NCBI GenBank assembly: GCA_014529385.2 | Contig: CM043944.1 | Coordinates: 48,278,768-48,342,767, forward strand | Reading direction: 5' to 3' | DNA length: 64,000 nt | Source: Adiantum capillus-veneris | Taxonomy: Eukaryota > Streptophyta > Polypodiopsida > Polypodiales > Pteridaceae | Shown: positions 41,637-53,174 of the stretch, one piece after another | Layout: every line of letters starts with the position of its first letter | Numbering within the stretch: the first letter of the stretch is position 1 | Position numbers and translations under genes: made by a program | Notes under the pieces: model-generated | Databases searched by the model: none | Told to the model about the DNA's origin: nothing | What the model saw: the letters and a program-made list of their open reading frames with translations, nothing else

Positions 41637-42262
41637 TCTTCCGCCTTTCCTTATCCTCTCTTGAACTAGAGGACGACGATCTATCGGAACTCTCTGAAGA
41701 GGAAGAAAATATGAGTTATCCTCGAAACGAACATGCTTCTTGGATCTGCTTACCACCTCGAAAGTCGACTTCCTGTCAAAATAACCGGGGAAATCCATTG
41801 ATTGCCTCTTCTTCCGAGAGTGCTTTAAGCCTTTTCGTAAGTGGTTCATCTTCGTTTCAAGAGCTTTGTTAAACTCTTTCTGCGAGTACAGTTTTCGCTT
41901 TTTTGCACTTGGCTTTTCTTTCAGCTTTCTTCCCGCTTTGAGAGGAAAATTGACGGCCTCTTTCCATCTCAAATGAATCTCATCAATCGGGTAATCCTTC
42001 AGATGAGTACTTGATCAATCTTTTTACAAACATGTCCAACCTGCAGTTGACATTTGTACTCTGCTTTGGCAAAATAACCTGTCGGAAAGTTGCCTAAATC
42101 TGCGTTGGTGTCTTCAATTTCCAATTTGGAACTCAGCTTTTGTTTATCTCCCTGCAGAGGGCTGTTGTTTCTGTCAGATTCTCTGCGAGAACCCATGTGT
42201 GCCGCAGAAAGGTTCGGATCCGCCGTAGGAGAAGAATCGTTGTGCCAACCACTCTTACAGGT
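41637..42262 (-). pseudogene. Gypsy-D gag N-terminal half and leader end
   Basis: An ATG at ~42194-42196 starts MGSRRESDRNNSPLQGDKQK. CQLQVGHVCKKIDQVLI follows. After a frameshift KRKLYSQKEFNKALETKMNH and MDFPGYFDRKSTFE appear. These match the N-terminal gag of Gypsy-B (TDFPGYLGCQSTFE) and the fragment at 53.2-53.7 kb. A degenerate primer-site-like TGGTTGGCACAACG lies on the minus strand near 42250-42260. No LTR is recognisable to its right. Confidence 0.75.
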
Positions 42263-42371
42263 TGCTAATGGGAAGTCAACCTCTAATTAGGTGAAACCTC
42301 ACCTTGAAGTCCAATCTGATGTGACGTCCATGATGGCCAGTCTCAGCGATGCTAAAGACTAGAGTCCTCTG

Positions 42372-43222
42372 CTAAGCAACAATTGGGTCTCCTGAGATGG
42401 GATCGAAGTACACCCACAATCCTTGATGGGAAGGTAAAGTAGTCTTTCCCTCAATCAAGGCATGCCAATCGGGTGGAATGGCCTCATCAATCTCTTTCAT
42501 ACGCGCAATAACCCCTCTGCGAATCCCGTAGGTTGCTCCAATAACGTGTGCCCCCACCAAGGAAGCATTTGACCAACGGCGTAAAGAGCTTGCAGATCCG
42601 TCATCCCATCTAGCCAACAATGTGAGTCCTCTTACCTAGCTGATGGCCTTCTGTATCAGTCACATATGCATTCCATACAAGTGGATGCCTCGCTACCTCC
42701 TCGACAGAAGAAGGCAGGCATCTGATCAAAGCAAGACGAAAGTCCTTCCAAATACGCAGCAAGCAGCACATAAATGGTGACAATGGACGTATTCAATGGT
42801 GCATCTGTGAAGATGAATCTAATGGTTGGGCGCCAGACACCCGTAGCATCTAGAGATCCAAAACAAGGAGAGGTATGTGACAAGGCATGATGTAGAAACT
42901 GTTTCCAAGGCTCTGCCCCAGGAAACAATCCATGTACTATGAGCTTCACAAGCATTGCCTTGCTTTGCATCTCTGGATCGATTATCCCCAATCCTCCCTC
43001 CTCACTAGGCAAAATGATTGTGTCCCAATGGACTCGTGGTCAAGTGTCAGCAGAGCCATCCATGCTGCCCCACAAAAAGTTGCGTACAAGGCCCCTTATA
43101 CACGCCATGATGCCCGAGTGAAGAGTCATGTAGGATGTGGTGAACCAGGCTGTCGCAAGAAGAACCTGATTTACCACAGGGCTCTTCCACCTAGCGATAA
43201 ATGCAAGGATGGCCAATGGCAA
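42372..43222 (-). pseudogene. LINE-B ORF2 C-terminal region
   Basis: QVLLATAWFTTSYMTLHSG and RGLVRNFLWGSMDGS, then EEGGLGIIDPEMQSKAMLVK, match the LINE-A thumb region (NQVLLATMWYITSC, GGLGIIDPAQQSRALLGK). It ends at a stop at 42372. Unlike LINE-A, no CATC...HCLWDC zinc ribbon is visible. It was lost or replaced by the unfamiliar tail GLWVYFDPISGDPIVA. Confidence 0.75.
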
Positions 43223-43257
43223 AGTTTTTTCCTGATGGACTCTAGCACGGGCGCAAA

Positions 43258-43857
43258 CTAGCGCTTAACGGACACATCAATCCCGACATGGAAACCCAAA
43301 TATTTGCAAGTCTGCCCTTTAGGAAGCCAAGTGAAATTATCTTGTGCACCCCAGTGACAATATTCATTCACTCCTACTAGAAAACCAAAAGACTTGTGCC
43401 AGTTTATGAGAGCACCATTGGCCATGCAGAAGGTAGCAAGAGCATCCCGTAGATTGTCCAAGGTGGGTGTGTCATATCAAACAAATCCTGATCCAACAAA
43501 TCTGGCGAATCAACCAGCGGCATAGCAAGACCTCTCAACTGTGGGGTCTGTCGTGCAAGAAGAGAGACATGACCTCCACAAAAAACAGAAAGAAGTAGGC
43601 AGCCAGGGGACATCCTTGGCGAACTAAACGAGACAGAGGAAAACGGCGTCCAATGTGGCCCCTGATTGTGACAATGTTGGAAGCAGTAGGGTATAATGCA
43701 GATGCACATGGCACTCCAAGAAACCCCAATCCACTCTATCATAAGCCTTCTCAAAATCAAGAAGCATGAAAGCTATAGGGTGATCTGTTTGATGAGCCCA
43801 CTCAATTGCTTCATAAAAAGTGAAGACGTTGACTAAGATATAGCGATCCTCTACAAA
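43258..43857 (-). pseudogene. LINE-B RT palm lacking the ADD box
   Basis: FMLLDFEKAYDRVDWGFLGV, GRRFPLSRLVRQGCPLAAYF and FFVEVMSLFLHDRP are RT motifs preceding the active site. DLLDQDLFDMTH is followed, across a frame change, by TLDNLRDALATFCMANGALI. The intervening segment that should hold Y/FADD is absent. Catalysis is impossible as read. Confidence 0.82.
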
Positions 43858-43862
43858 ACCTA

Positions 43863-45217
43863 TGTCACCAGGAGGTCTATTTTTCCTGTTGCTTCTATAA
43901 ATATGTACTACATATTTTTATTTATTTTATTTTTACTTGTTTTCTCCGAAACCCTTGAAAAGGTGCAAGTGAAAAATGCAGGGCCAATGTGAATCGGTTG
44001 CGGCCGAACGGGTTTCTCACATCGGGAATCTAGGTCGGTCGGTCAGGAACTGGTGGGGCCAATTAGCAGTGATTTTTGATGAGTATGAAAACCTGTGCGC
44101 GCCAAAATGGAATTTGGGCCACTCGGCAAGTCACTTACAACTTTATAAGTTGGTGGGTACTAGGAATTGAACCAAAAGGAGCAAACTGGACACATGGTAG
44201 TAGGAGAGCAACCTACAGGTCAACACACAGTTCTAGATGTCTCACTCAAGAGGGGGGCACCCAAACACCGAGAGGGAGGCTGATTTTTATCATAAGTGAA
44301 TTACAATGTGTATGAGTAGTGGGTGTAGGTTCACAGCTTTAATGGACAGCTTGCCTTCTCCCTTGTCTCATGTAGCGCGATGATTTGCTCTCGCGCATCT
44401 CCCCCCCCCCCCCCCTTTGCACATATGTTAATGCCCCACTCGTCGGGCTTCTCGGTTGTGCATGTACAATTATGGGGGTTTTATGCGCGTTTGTCAAGGC
44501 AAGAGCCTTCTGAACAGGCATTGGATTAGCTAATTGCTAATCCTCCACAGATATGCACAGTTCCATCGCAAAGGATTGCAAAAACGGAGAGTTTTCTCGC
44601 GTGAAAACTCGTCCAATTCAAAGGGTGACTGTCCCATTGCGCACGAGAGCTCTTGGGACACGCATAGGCGTGTTTGCTCTGCTCAAAACGATCCAAAACA
44701 GAGAATTACAGCCTGCTGTGTTTTCCTGCAGGTTTAGGATTTCACACTTAAACTGCAAGAAATCACCAAGGAAGCCTTAGCAAGGCCGTGGGATGCTTAT
44801 ACAGGGCTTTGGGCACTTGGCAATTACAAAAGAGGGAATTACAACACACTGAAATTCTGTTATAGCTCACCGAAAAGATTCTAAAATGTAAGGGAATCTG
44901 TCCTAGAGGTGTACTTTCGACCTACAGGGATTTTGGTGCCGTTATGCTGCCGAAATGAGGTGTGAAACCTGCGATTTCAGCCCTTGACAGGTTTGGACAG
45001 CTTGGTGAGATTTTGATCTAAGTGTTCGGATCATCTATTTTCAATTGAATAAAGAAATACAGAAAGGGGCACCAGCCTATAGGGTGTCAGTCTTCATGTG
45101 CGCAGTGACAATCTAGTTGCTCGACGCATCTGTGCTCTCTTTTCTTCTCAGCTCTCTGTGTAAAGTTATTAGGTAATTGAGTTAGTACGGCCCTCTACCA
45201 TGTACATGCCGGTTATA
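43863..45217 (+). mobile_element. Solo LTR of the Gypsy-E family
   Basis: 1,355 bp from TGTCACCAGGAGG to CCGGTTATA, aligned with the Gypsy-E LTRs throughout but more diverged. The flanks are ACCTA (43858-43862) and ACCTG (45218-45222). It interrupts the LINE-B RT. It includes a C run (44401-44415) and the conserved LTR block at 45048-45080. Confidence 0.9.
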
Positions 45218-45222
45218 ACCTG

Positions 45223-45452
45223 TCTACGAAGCACGGATGAGATCGGGCATTCAAGGTTTCAAGCGCATACTGATCATGCGAGCGAAGATCTTATACACAG
45301 AAGACATGAAGGTGATCGGTCTCTATTATCGGAGGGACGATCCATCTCCGCCTTTTGGTATAAGAGAAATAGTCCTGAACACATAGATGCGGGATCTCTC
45401 CTGTGTCAAATTTGTTTTGCAAACCTAAAAGCACAACGGGGCTGATAGCATC
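45223..45452 (-). pseudogene. LINE-B RT segment between the two insertions
   Basis: The minus strand reads AISPVVLLGLQNKFDTGEI, then LIPKGGDGSSL, WRPITFMSSVYKIFARMIS and MRLKP. This is the RT motif-1/2 region. A frameshift lies in the middle and a TAG before TGF. Confidence 0.8.
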
Positions 45453-45769
45453 TGTGAGGTCCCACTATGATCTTCTCTTGATAAGAAGAGGAGAATGAGA
45501 GTGCGATGGCTGAACCCTAATAGTGCGAAGAGGGGCAGGAAGGGTGCTAGAGATTGAGCGCTAGCAGATGGGGTGAGCATGCGTAGGTGATGAGCAGGGA
45601 GGAGGTGTGGGCGATGCAGAGAGAGAACGTCAACGATTGGAAAGAGCCCACAATTTTTTTTGTGTATTGGGCTGCCTTTGTATTATGTACATTGAGATGA
45701 CTTTTAATTTAAGTGCCCATTCACATGTTCGGGCACCGGACACAGACATAAATGCCTTTATTCCCAACA
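45453..45769 (-). repeat. Copia 3' LTR
   Basis: 317 bp. The plus strand reads TGTGAGGTCCCAC...TTCCCAACA. It aligns with 51527-51846. Confidence 0.92.
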
Positions 45770-45778
45770 ACCTCCCAC

Positions 45779-46462
45779 CGTCACAAGGCCGGCACCCCGT
45801 GCCAATAGAAAAGAACAGACTGAACAACTTTAAGCACTTCAAATAACAACTGAATTGAAATGGAGAGAGAGACGACACGCGACACGGAGTGGCGGAATTC
45901 CACCCCAGAGAGTATTGGCCCCAAACCTTGGTGCCCCTTTCGGTATTTCTTTATATTGCATCATCAAAGTACAAGCCGGTACTCCAGACTGTGCACCTTC
46001 TCCAGGAAGCATGCCAGAGAATGAGCCCTAGCCTCATATTTAAAGGCCCTTGGCCTGAAAAGCAGTTATAGTAAAAAGCCTTTAAAACTCAAAAGCTTCT
46101 GGCTCAAAAGCAAAGCCAAAAAGCTGCCAACGCAATTTACGGAAATCCGTACAGCCTGCCACGTCATCAGCCAGTGCAAAATGTGGAAATCCGTACAGCT
46201 TGCCACCTCATCATGTCATCGCAATTTTCGGAATTTGTCAGTTGCCTTAGGGTTAGGGTTAGGGTTTCTGGCAGAAATTAGGGTTTGCAGGTTTTAGGGT
46301 TAGGGTTTTCAGAATTAGGGTTTGCAGGTTTTAGGGTTAGGGTTTCCAGCATTAGGGTTTCAGCAGTTAGGGTTTCTGGCAGACATTAGTGTTTAGGCCC
46401 CTCGGCCACATCCGTACGTTGACTCCATTCTTTAGGCTTTGACACGTCAGCAGTTTGTTACA
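45779..46462 (-). mobile_element. Solo LTR inside the copia polypurine tract
   Basis: 684 bp, related to 32260-33107, in minus orientation (TTAGGG motifs at 46246-46385, conserved block reversed at 45917-45953). Flanked by perfect CCCAC copies (45774-45778, 46463-46467). Its first base is mutated from the expected TG to CG. Confidence 0.9.
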
Positions 46463-46774
46463 CCCACCTAAAGGCAATGTGCCTTTAAGATAGAAGAAAG
46501 AATCAGCTATCTATGTACAAAAGCTGGTCTCATACATGTAGTCATCCAATGCCCATCATCTAGCGGCAATATGCAAATCTCTCTGTTGGCAAACTCTTTG
46601 TCAAAAGATCTACAGGATTGTCATCTGTATATACTTTGATCAACTCAATGGCTTTGTCATCAAGCACATTCCGGATAAAATGATACTTCTTCTATGTGCT
46701 TTGTCGTGGCATGAAAGACCGGATTCTGTGCAAGCATGAGAGCATTCTGGCTGTCGCAATGTAGTATAGGAACC

Positions 46775-46995
46775 TCTTCAGCAATACCTAGTTCTCCCAC
46801 CAAACGTTTCAGCCATAAGCTTCCTTACAGGCTTCCGTGGCAACCACATATTCAGCCTCAATGGTGGACAAAGCAACACACTTTTGCAGTCTAGAAATCC
46901 ATGAAATTGTACCTCATGTGAAAGTATACACATAACCAGAAATAGACTTCTTGCAATCTGAATTTCCAGCAAAATCTGCAGCATACATCAAATTG
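46775..46995 (-). pseudogene. Copia RNase H
   Basis: The minus strand reads ADFAGNSDCKKSISGYVYTF, then WISRLQKCVALSTIEAEYVV and ATEACKEA. This is the copia RNase H signature with the Asp of ADFAG and the Glu of STIEAEY. It contains TGA stops after YTFT and EAYG. Confidence 0.82.
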
Positions 46996-47808
46996 CATAA
47001 GGGATCTTGGTCATTTCAGCCCGCTTATCATCAGATGTAGGGCTATCATCTCCGTTGAGTTTCACATATGGAGGCAATGGTGTGCTAATTGCCTTCCCAC
47101 CCTCCATATTGAAACGTTGCAAGATCTGGGATACATATTCGTGTTGAGATAGATAAAGAAGGCCTTTACTTCTATCTCTGATGATACGCATACCAAGAAT
47201 GTGACTTGCATTACCAAGATCCTTCATTTCAAAGCGTTCATGTAAACTTTGCTTCAACATATTCAGCTCATTGACATTACGGCCAACAAGAAGCATATCA
47301 TCGACATATAAAGCCAATAATAAAAGACTCCCATCTCTAGCCTTTTTAGTGTATAAGTAGTGATCTGCATGACATATCTTGAAACCTTGAGACCTCATAA
47401 ATGCATGAAACTTATGATACCGTTCGCATGATGCCTGCTTCAATCCATACAAGCTTTTGTTAAGCTCATGTACCATCGTCTCGTCTCCTTTCCGGCAGCT
47501 ACAAAACCCTCTGGCTGCTGCATATAAATGGCTACATGCAAATCACCATGTAAGAACGTTGTTTTTACATCCATTTGCATGAGTTCCATGTCTTCCGTAG
47601 CAACCAAAGCAAGAAGAAGTTGCAAAGTAGTCAATCTCACAACCGGGGAGAAGATTTTATCAAAGTCTATTCCTTTCTTTTGCTTGTACCCTTTTGCAAC
47701 CAAACGTGCTTTGTACTTGGGAGAAGGATTAGAAGCGACTTTCATTGCGAATAACTTGTCTTTGTTCAGGATCCCATAACCTATACCCCATTTCACCATC
47801 CTCACCAT
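46988..47808 (-). pseudogene. Copia reverse transcriptase
   Basis: KARLVAKGYKQKKGIDFDKI, FSPVVRLTTLQLLLALV and MQMDVKTTFLHGDL, then after a frameshift LNKSLYGLKQASCERYHKF and LLLALYVDDMLLVGRN. YVDD is the catalytic box, intact. ISTPLPPYVKL ends the domain. A frameshift near 47450 splits it. Confidence 0.88.
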
Positions 47809-48756
47809 ATCCTACGAAAATACATTTACGTGACTTCGGTTCAAGTTTGTTGCGATCTTCTCTTTGCCCGTGCACATAAGCTTCACAACCAAACACTCTT
47901 AAGTGCGAATACGAAGGTGGCTTGCCGGACCACACTTCCTCAGGCACTTTTACATCCAAAGCCCTATTTGGTGATCGATTAACAAGGTGAACAAGTGTTT
48001 TCATAACTTCTGCCCAAAAACCATGGGGTAATGTAGCATGTGAAAGCATACTTCGCACTTTCTCTTGAATAGTGTGGTTCAAGCGTTTTGCAGCACCATT
48101 TTGAGAAGGATTATGAGGAGCAGTCAACTCTCTCAATTCCCTTTGAGTCACAAAAGGCATTAAATGCGTTTGATGTGTACTCGTCCTCATTGTCAGAGCG
48201 TAAGCATTTTAGTGTCTTGCCGGTGCGATTTTCAGCATACGCAAGAAACCTTTTGAACAATTTCAAAACATCACTTTTCAAATGGATTGGATACTTTACG
48301 GGATGCATCATCAATAAAAGTGACAAAGTATTTCCTACCACCTAAAGATAGCTCTGGCATTTCACATACATTAGAATGTACCAGATCTAAAGGTGATGAC
48401 TTTAAAGAAATAGACTTGTTGTGCAGTGTTTGAGCATGTTTCTCATAAACACAATATTCACAATGAGAAAAATCAGAAAGCTTCAAACACAGCACATAAC
48501 CAAAATGAGACAGAGTTTGCATTCCTTTCAGACTCATGTGTCCTAACCGGCCATGCCACAAAGAAACACGTGGTTGCTCGGTTCTGGTAACCACATGGTT
48601 ACATGAACTAGATACATACAAAGGATATAAGGTGTTAGATTTAGACCCTTTTGCTACTATCCTTGACCCCTTACATATCTTCCATTTGCGATCACCAAAA
48701 CTAGTGTGATAACCTGCTTTGTCTAGTTGACCCGTACTAATCAAACTCTTTCTCAT
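47729..48756 (-). pseudogene. Copia integrase
   Basis: The zinc domain is WHGRLGHMSLKGMQTL with CEYCVYEKHAQ. The core has FVTFIDDASRK (first Asp) and KCLRSDNEDEYTS (second Asp). The third acidic position reads QNGAAKRLNHTIQEKV, where relatives have an AER-type motif, so the Glu appears to be Lys. GYRLWDPEQRQVIRNESRF closes it. Frameshifts lie near 48190 and 48300. Confidence 0.86.
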
Positions 48757-48768
48757 TTGCGGTACATG

Positions 48769-49173
48769 TCATACATTATGTAACATAAACATTGAACCAT
48801 CAGCAAAGGACAGTTGCACACTGCCAATCCCATCAATGTCACATGCATAGTTGTCACCAAGGTAAACAATGCTAAGTTTTCTACCTCTATACTCAAAGAA
48901 CCACTCTTTGTGAGGTGTTGCATGAAATGAAGCACCGGAATCAAGTATCCAAGTATGCATGTCAGCATCCGAATCAACAACCAAGAAGTGTGCATCAAAA
49001 GAAGAAGCATAGAGAATCTCACTTTCATCACTGTCACAACTGACTACATTGATTTCCTCTATCTTCATGCTACTTTTGCCTTTGTCTTTATCCTTGTTGC
49101 TGTCATCACTAATTTTGTTCTTCTCTTTTCTTCCATTCATAGCATTCCCGCTTATAGTGTCCCTTCTTGTCAC
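48769..49173 (-). pseudogene. Copia protease region
   Basis: A Lys/Asp-rich linker leads to HTWILDSGASFHATPHKEWF, the copia D-S-G-A protease active site, then ADGSMFMLHNV. This part is intact in a 134-codon frame. Confidence 0.85.
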
Positions 49174-49430
49174 AGTGGTAGCATTCTATATCCTTTCTGG
49201 AACGAGATTTACCGCGTGCCTTTCTATTTTTAGGTTTTCCCCTTTGCTGGGACCTACCTCTTGCATTCAAAGCAGTGGAAGAACTATTTGCAACAGTGTT
49301 CTTTTTTTCATCTCTTTCTCCACATCGGCATATGCAAGTGTGGCATTTGAGTTGCTCAAAGTTGTCCTAAAAGTGTTCCAACGTTCAGGCAATGTGCATA
49401 GCAAAAACGTAGCTTTGAAAAAAACACTTC
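49143..49430 (-). pseudogene. Copia gag C-terminus with CCHC knuckle
   Basis: CYHCDKKGHYKREC (49143-49184) is the nucleocapsid knuckle. Upstream lie an Arg/Gly-rich tract and LLCTLPERWNTFRTTL, the end of the UBN2-type copia capsid. The rest of gag is cut off by the LINE fragment to the right. Confidence 0.8.
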
Positions 49431-49641
49431 ATAGAAGCTCGTTGCTGCTGCCGTTCGCGATAGCCATCACCATCGCCCCCTCCTTCCCTAGCTCCCCATT
49501 GCTCTACCCTGACCGCAGTCACCCCCTCCCCCTATGCGCTTTCGCGCTACCCTGTCGCCGCCCTGCACTGCCTTGCACCTCCCGCCGCCTGCCCATGCCC
49601 ATCCCCTCCTCACGTTGCGTTCCCACACAACGCACCCCCCC

Positions 49642-49698
<57 letters not shown>

Positions 49699-50799
49699 CT
49701 TCCCTCTTGCTCTTTGGGTTGCTCTCCCGAGCTTGCCCTTGGTGGTGTTTCCCTGCAATTTCTTTTCAACCCGTCTCATTTCACTCTCTTCAACGCCTTC
49801 GATCTTTTTTCATCCATCACAGCAGCAGACACAGATAGAGGGCTCTGCTCCGCCTCAGAAGGACTCGATGGAAGCCCCCTCGCCCGACCCCGTGGAACCC
49901 ACCCTCCGAGTTGCTCCTTCACCGATAGAACAAGCGAGCTTAGAGTCATAGGTGGCGCACCTTCAAGCCACTTTGTTATCTGCAAGATTATCGGCACCAG
50001 ACCCACTAGAGGGGAGGTGCGAGATCTCCTCCAAGCCTGGTGGGCAAGACCATTGATGTTCAACTTCTCGGGCGCGGCTACTATCAAATAGAGTTTGAGT
50101 CTTCCAAGATGGCATCCAAGGTCATTACGATGAGCCCTCTGGCCGTCCGAGCAGCTAGAGCTCACTTTCGGCAGTGGCACCATGGGTTTGATCCGGCTAC
50201 CGATGTTCTTGTTGATGAGGCAGACCTTCCCATCTCAGTCTGCTTCCCAGGCCTGAGGGGAGAGTACTTCTGCTCCTATCCAGGATTGGTTCAGAGATTG
50301 AGATTGTCGTAGAGACACCTCGAACCACAGCTTCTGTAGCTGCCAAGGCAGCTAACATATCTACAGTTCGCGTTCTGGCTTGTGACACCCACACCCTCCC
50401 GAAGGTCGTTCTACTACCTCAAGTGAGTGGTGGTTGGTTCCACCAGAATGTGGAGTATTCGGGCCTTTCGAACCAGTGCTTCATTTGTTGACAGATGGGC
50501 CACCTAGCAAAGGCCTGTCCACGGAGGAGGCCCAAACCTTTGGCATAGACTCAAACCCAGCCTCCTAGGGCTGGCCAGACACAGCAGACAAAGACACAGG
50601 GAGCTCAGGCAGGTTCCTCCTCCGAGCTTACTGCCCAGGCAGAGGAGGGATGGTAGCAAGTCCATGGCCGTCGCCGCCAAGGACCACCATGCCAGTTCAG
50701 CCCCCCTGGTGGTCGTCCTCATAGTGACACGAAACGCCGTTTCTTGCCCCAAGAAATGGAATGGAGTTTCTTGAATGAAAAAAAAATTTCCCAAAAAAA
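49430..50799 (+). mobile_element. LINE-A-type fragment (leader plus ORF1)
   Basis: A C-rich leader with a CA array (49646-49696) precedes an ORF1 start at 49868 (MEAPSPDPVEPTLRVAPSP). The ORF1 similarity to LINE-A continues through RAHFRQWHHGFDPATDVLVD, a knuckle in which one residue is replaced by TGA (CFIC*QMGHLAKAC), and EGW*QVHGRRR. It ends at A-rich sequence (50777-50799). ORF2 is absent. Frameshifts and TAG/TGA stops make it dead. The left boundary is approximate and no TSD was established. Confidence 0.8.
49646..49696. repeat. (CA)n microsatellite
   Basis: About 25 CA units in the leader of the LINE-A-type fragment. Confidence 0.95.
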
Positions 50800-51512
50800 G
50801 TTGAGGGCAGATGTCTAATGTTCCAGGACTCACATTCTCGAGAATCAATAGTTCCATTAGATGACTATGTTGGGCTTGGCTCAATGGATTGCTTGTCTTT
50901 ATGTTTATGAACCCTATCTTTCTGTATTGCGGTGATTTATGGGCTTGGAGACTAGACCTGTTATGGCTCGTGACGTTTTGGTTAGTTTTCAATATATTAA
51001 TTTCAAAAAAGTTCTGAAAATTCAGCATCAATTTCTCATTCAAAGTTAAGAAATTACAACGATTTCACTTCGAAACGCAAAACCCCCAAATTTTTGAGTT
51101 CAATGTGCCATAAATTGCATCAGAAATATCCTGTTAACGCATTGCCAGAGCCAATTTTGGGCGAATTACCAATATCCAGCAAAAACCCCAAATGCGTATG
51201 AGAGTTCGACTCGCTTAACTTGCTGAAAGTAATTTCTGAATTCCTGACATTTCAGCAAAAACCCCCAATTTCTGAGCTCGAATTGGCATTGAAAGGACTC
51301 GAATTGAATGGGAACTCCTGTAGAAACTTGAATTTGCTGATTTTTCATTGTCGTAGACCTTTATCGTACTGCTGTACACTCCATTTGTGTGCTGAATTTT
51401 CTTTTTATAGCCCTGTTTTCAGCTTCGAAGTCCTCGAAATGGTCCTCTCTTTGCGTGCAGATTCTGTGTTTACTACGCACGCTTGGAAGTGCCTTTCTTG
51501 CGATGAAACTCC
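50800..51512 (-). other. Copia 5' leader
   Basis: Sequence between the primer site and the LINE insertion. It has no convincing ORF and contains repeated GGGGGTTTTTGCTG/ATTTGGGGTTTTTG-like phrases. Confidence 0.5.
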
Positions 51513-51524
51513 GCTCTGATACCA
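51513..51524 (-). promoter_or_regulatory. Copia primer-binding site, tRNA-iMet
   Basis: The minus strand reads TGGTATCAGAGC exactly, two bases from the LTR. Confidence 0.93.
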
Positions 51525-51526
51525 AT

Positions 51527-51846
51527 TGTGAGGTCCCACTGTGATTTCTCGCAAGAAGAAGAGGAGAAAGAGAGTGCGATGGCTGAACCCTAATAGTGCG
51601 AAGAGAGGGGCAGGAAGGGTGCTAGAGATTGAGCGCTAGCAGATTGGGTGAGCATGCACACGTGATAAGCAGGGAGGAGGTGCGTGCGATGCAGAGAGAG
51701 GGAGAGAGAACGTTAATGCTTGGAAAGAGCCCATGATTTTTTTGAGTGTTGGGCTGCCTATGTGTTATGTACATTGAGACTTTTAATTTAAGTGCTCATT
51801 CACATGGGCGGGCATCGGACATGGCATAAATGCTTTATTCCCAACA
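51527..51846 (-). repeat. Copia 5' LTR
   Basis: 320 bp, a clear partner of 45453-45769. Confidence 0.92.
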
Positions 51847-52978
51847 GTATCCCGGAACCTCAAAAAAAATTGTCTAGTCAACCCATCCTCTCCGGGACAG
51901 GTGGCACTATCTAGGCCAACCACTGCGCCATGCATCTCCTGCATAGAGAAAGGGGCTAGTAACGTATGACACATAGCCACTGTAACCACAGGCTGTACAT
52001 GAGACCAAACCTCTTCTCTAGCACGTAGAATATCATCTGTAAGCTGATCAACAATAAACAAATGCTCAAAATAAGCTATGTGAAGGACCTCGTCAGGATC
52101 TGTATGTAATCTGTCTGTAGAATCACGTAGGGCTCTAATGGAAGTCCCCTTGGGACGCTCTCAGAAGTGGGCAAAGAAATCCTTATTCATCCTATTTGCT
52201 TTGTATATCCATGTCGAGACGGAAGTATGATAGGAGAATTTGGATTTCTGAATCTGAATGTGACTAAGAGTCTCTCTTGTGTCAACCTCATGCTCACCCA
52301 GGAACTTATCTCCTGGAAATCCCTCAAGCTCTCGGCGAATGCGGCTCAAGCGGTCTTGTAGTTCACCCTCCCTGCGAAACAAGCATCATCGTCACTCTGC
52401 AGTGGTCTGTCTGCAAGCCTCAGAGGACGCAGTGATGCATGTAAGTAGATGGGACGCTGGATTTGAATAAGCACTGCGTGTCCAAACATCTTGAATCGGC
52501 TGAGACAATGAAGCGTCCTCTAACACTAAGTCAAGTATGCGCGATCCACATCTAGGCATAGAGGACATTTCAAAACTCAATTGCAAAGAAACAGGGCAAT
52601 GATCAGAGAGCACTATGCCAGGCCAAATCGTAACTGTACCACCATGGGATGCTACCCATGCGCCCAAATAAAATCTGTCTAGGCTCTCCAGTAGACGACC
52701 TGATTGCCGTTTAAAACCCCACGAAAACTACAATGACTGAGGAGTGCCAAGCATCAGTGCTAGAAATTGTAGAAAGGAATCTATCCCAAGCATCTCTCTC
52801 ACACGATGCTATGTATGGTAAGGATGGGGGTTGAATGGCGCGCCAATCCTCAATGGTCTCTACATTGTTGAAATCACCGCTGACAACCCACGAATCCACG
52901 GGAGGCAATACATGTACAATCTGTTGCCAGAACTCAGCTCTCTTCTGGGCTGAAATGGGGGCATAGATGCACATCACA
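51847..52978 (-). pseudogene. LINE-B endonuclease C-terminal part and RT start
   Basis: The minus strand gives VMCIYAPISAQKRAEFWQQI, SWVVSGDFNNVET (GDFN) and IVLSDHCPVSLQL (SDH), the endonuclease C-terminal half. It continues with GFPGDKFLGE and ATCPGEDGLTRQFFLRF (RT N-terminus). The endonuclease N-terminus (WNVxGL, LQE) is missing at the CT array 52990-53032. Several frameshifts are present. Confidence 0.85.
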
Positions 52979-52987
52979 CCAACCAGG

Positions 52988-52989
<2 letters not shown>

Positions 52990-53032
<43 letters not shown>
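52990..53032. repeat. (CT)n microsatellite
   Basis: About 21 CT units at the truncated 5' edge of LINE-B. Confidence 0.96.
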
Positions 53033-53035
<3 letters not shown>

Positions 53036-53110
53036 CGAGTTTATTCAATTGTTTGCAATTTTCTCATATGTGTGATGTAGCTTTGCCTTGAAGTGTCCAA
53101 GGTTATTAAA
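53033..53110 (+). repeat. LTR 3' end fragment
   Basis: GTGTCCAAGGTTATTAAA followed by a primer-like site. Matches the end of the Gypsy-B LTR (GTGTCCAAGTCTGTTACA). Confidence 0.6.
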
Positions 53111-53111
53111 G

Positions 53112-53123
53112 TGGTATCTGAGC
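53112..53123 (+). promoter_or_regulatory. Degenerate primer-binding site
   Basis: TGGTATCTGAGC, one change from the iMet site. Confidence 0.75.
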
Positions 53124-53174
53124 TCTAACGGTTCTTCTTCTACAAAGGATCCGATCCATTTTCCTGCAGCAGAC

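Larger units (their letters stand above)
45453..51846 (-). mobile_element. Ty1/copia retrotransposon with nested inserts
   Basis: LTRs 45453-45769 (3') and 51527-51846 (5'), an iMet primer site and PPT GGTGGGAGGT. The flanks are GCATC/GTATC. The order on the minus strand is gag, protease, integrase, RT, RNase H, which is the copia order. A LINE-A-type copy lies in the gag region and a solo LTR in the PPT. The coding region is frameshifted. Confidence 0.92.
42372..52978 (-). mobile_element. LINE-B: 5'-truncated L1-type LINE, split by two LTR insertions
   Basis: Pieces lie at 51847-52978 (endonuclease, RT start), 45223-45447 (RT), 42372-43857 (RT, C-terminal region). Removing the copia element (TSD GCATC/GTATC) and the solo LTR (TSD ACCTA/ACCTG) joins FRD to AISPVVLLGLQNKF and TG to FVEDRYILVNVF. 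The element starts mid-endonuclease next to a CT array. Confidence 0.88.
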
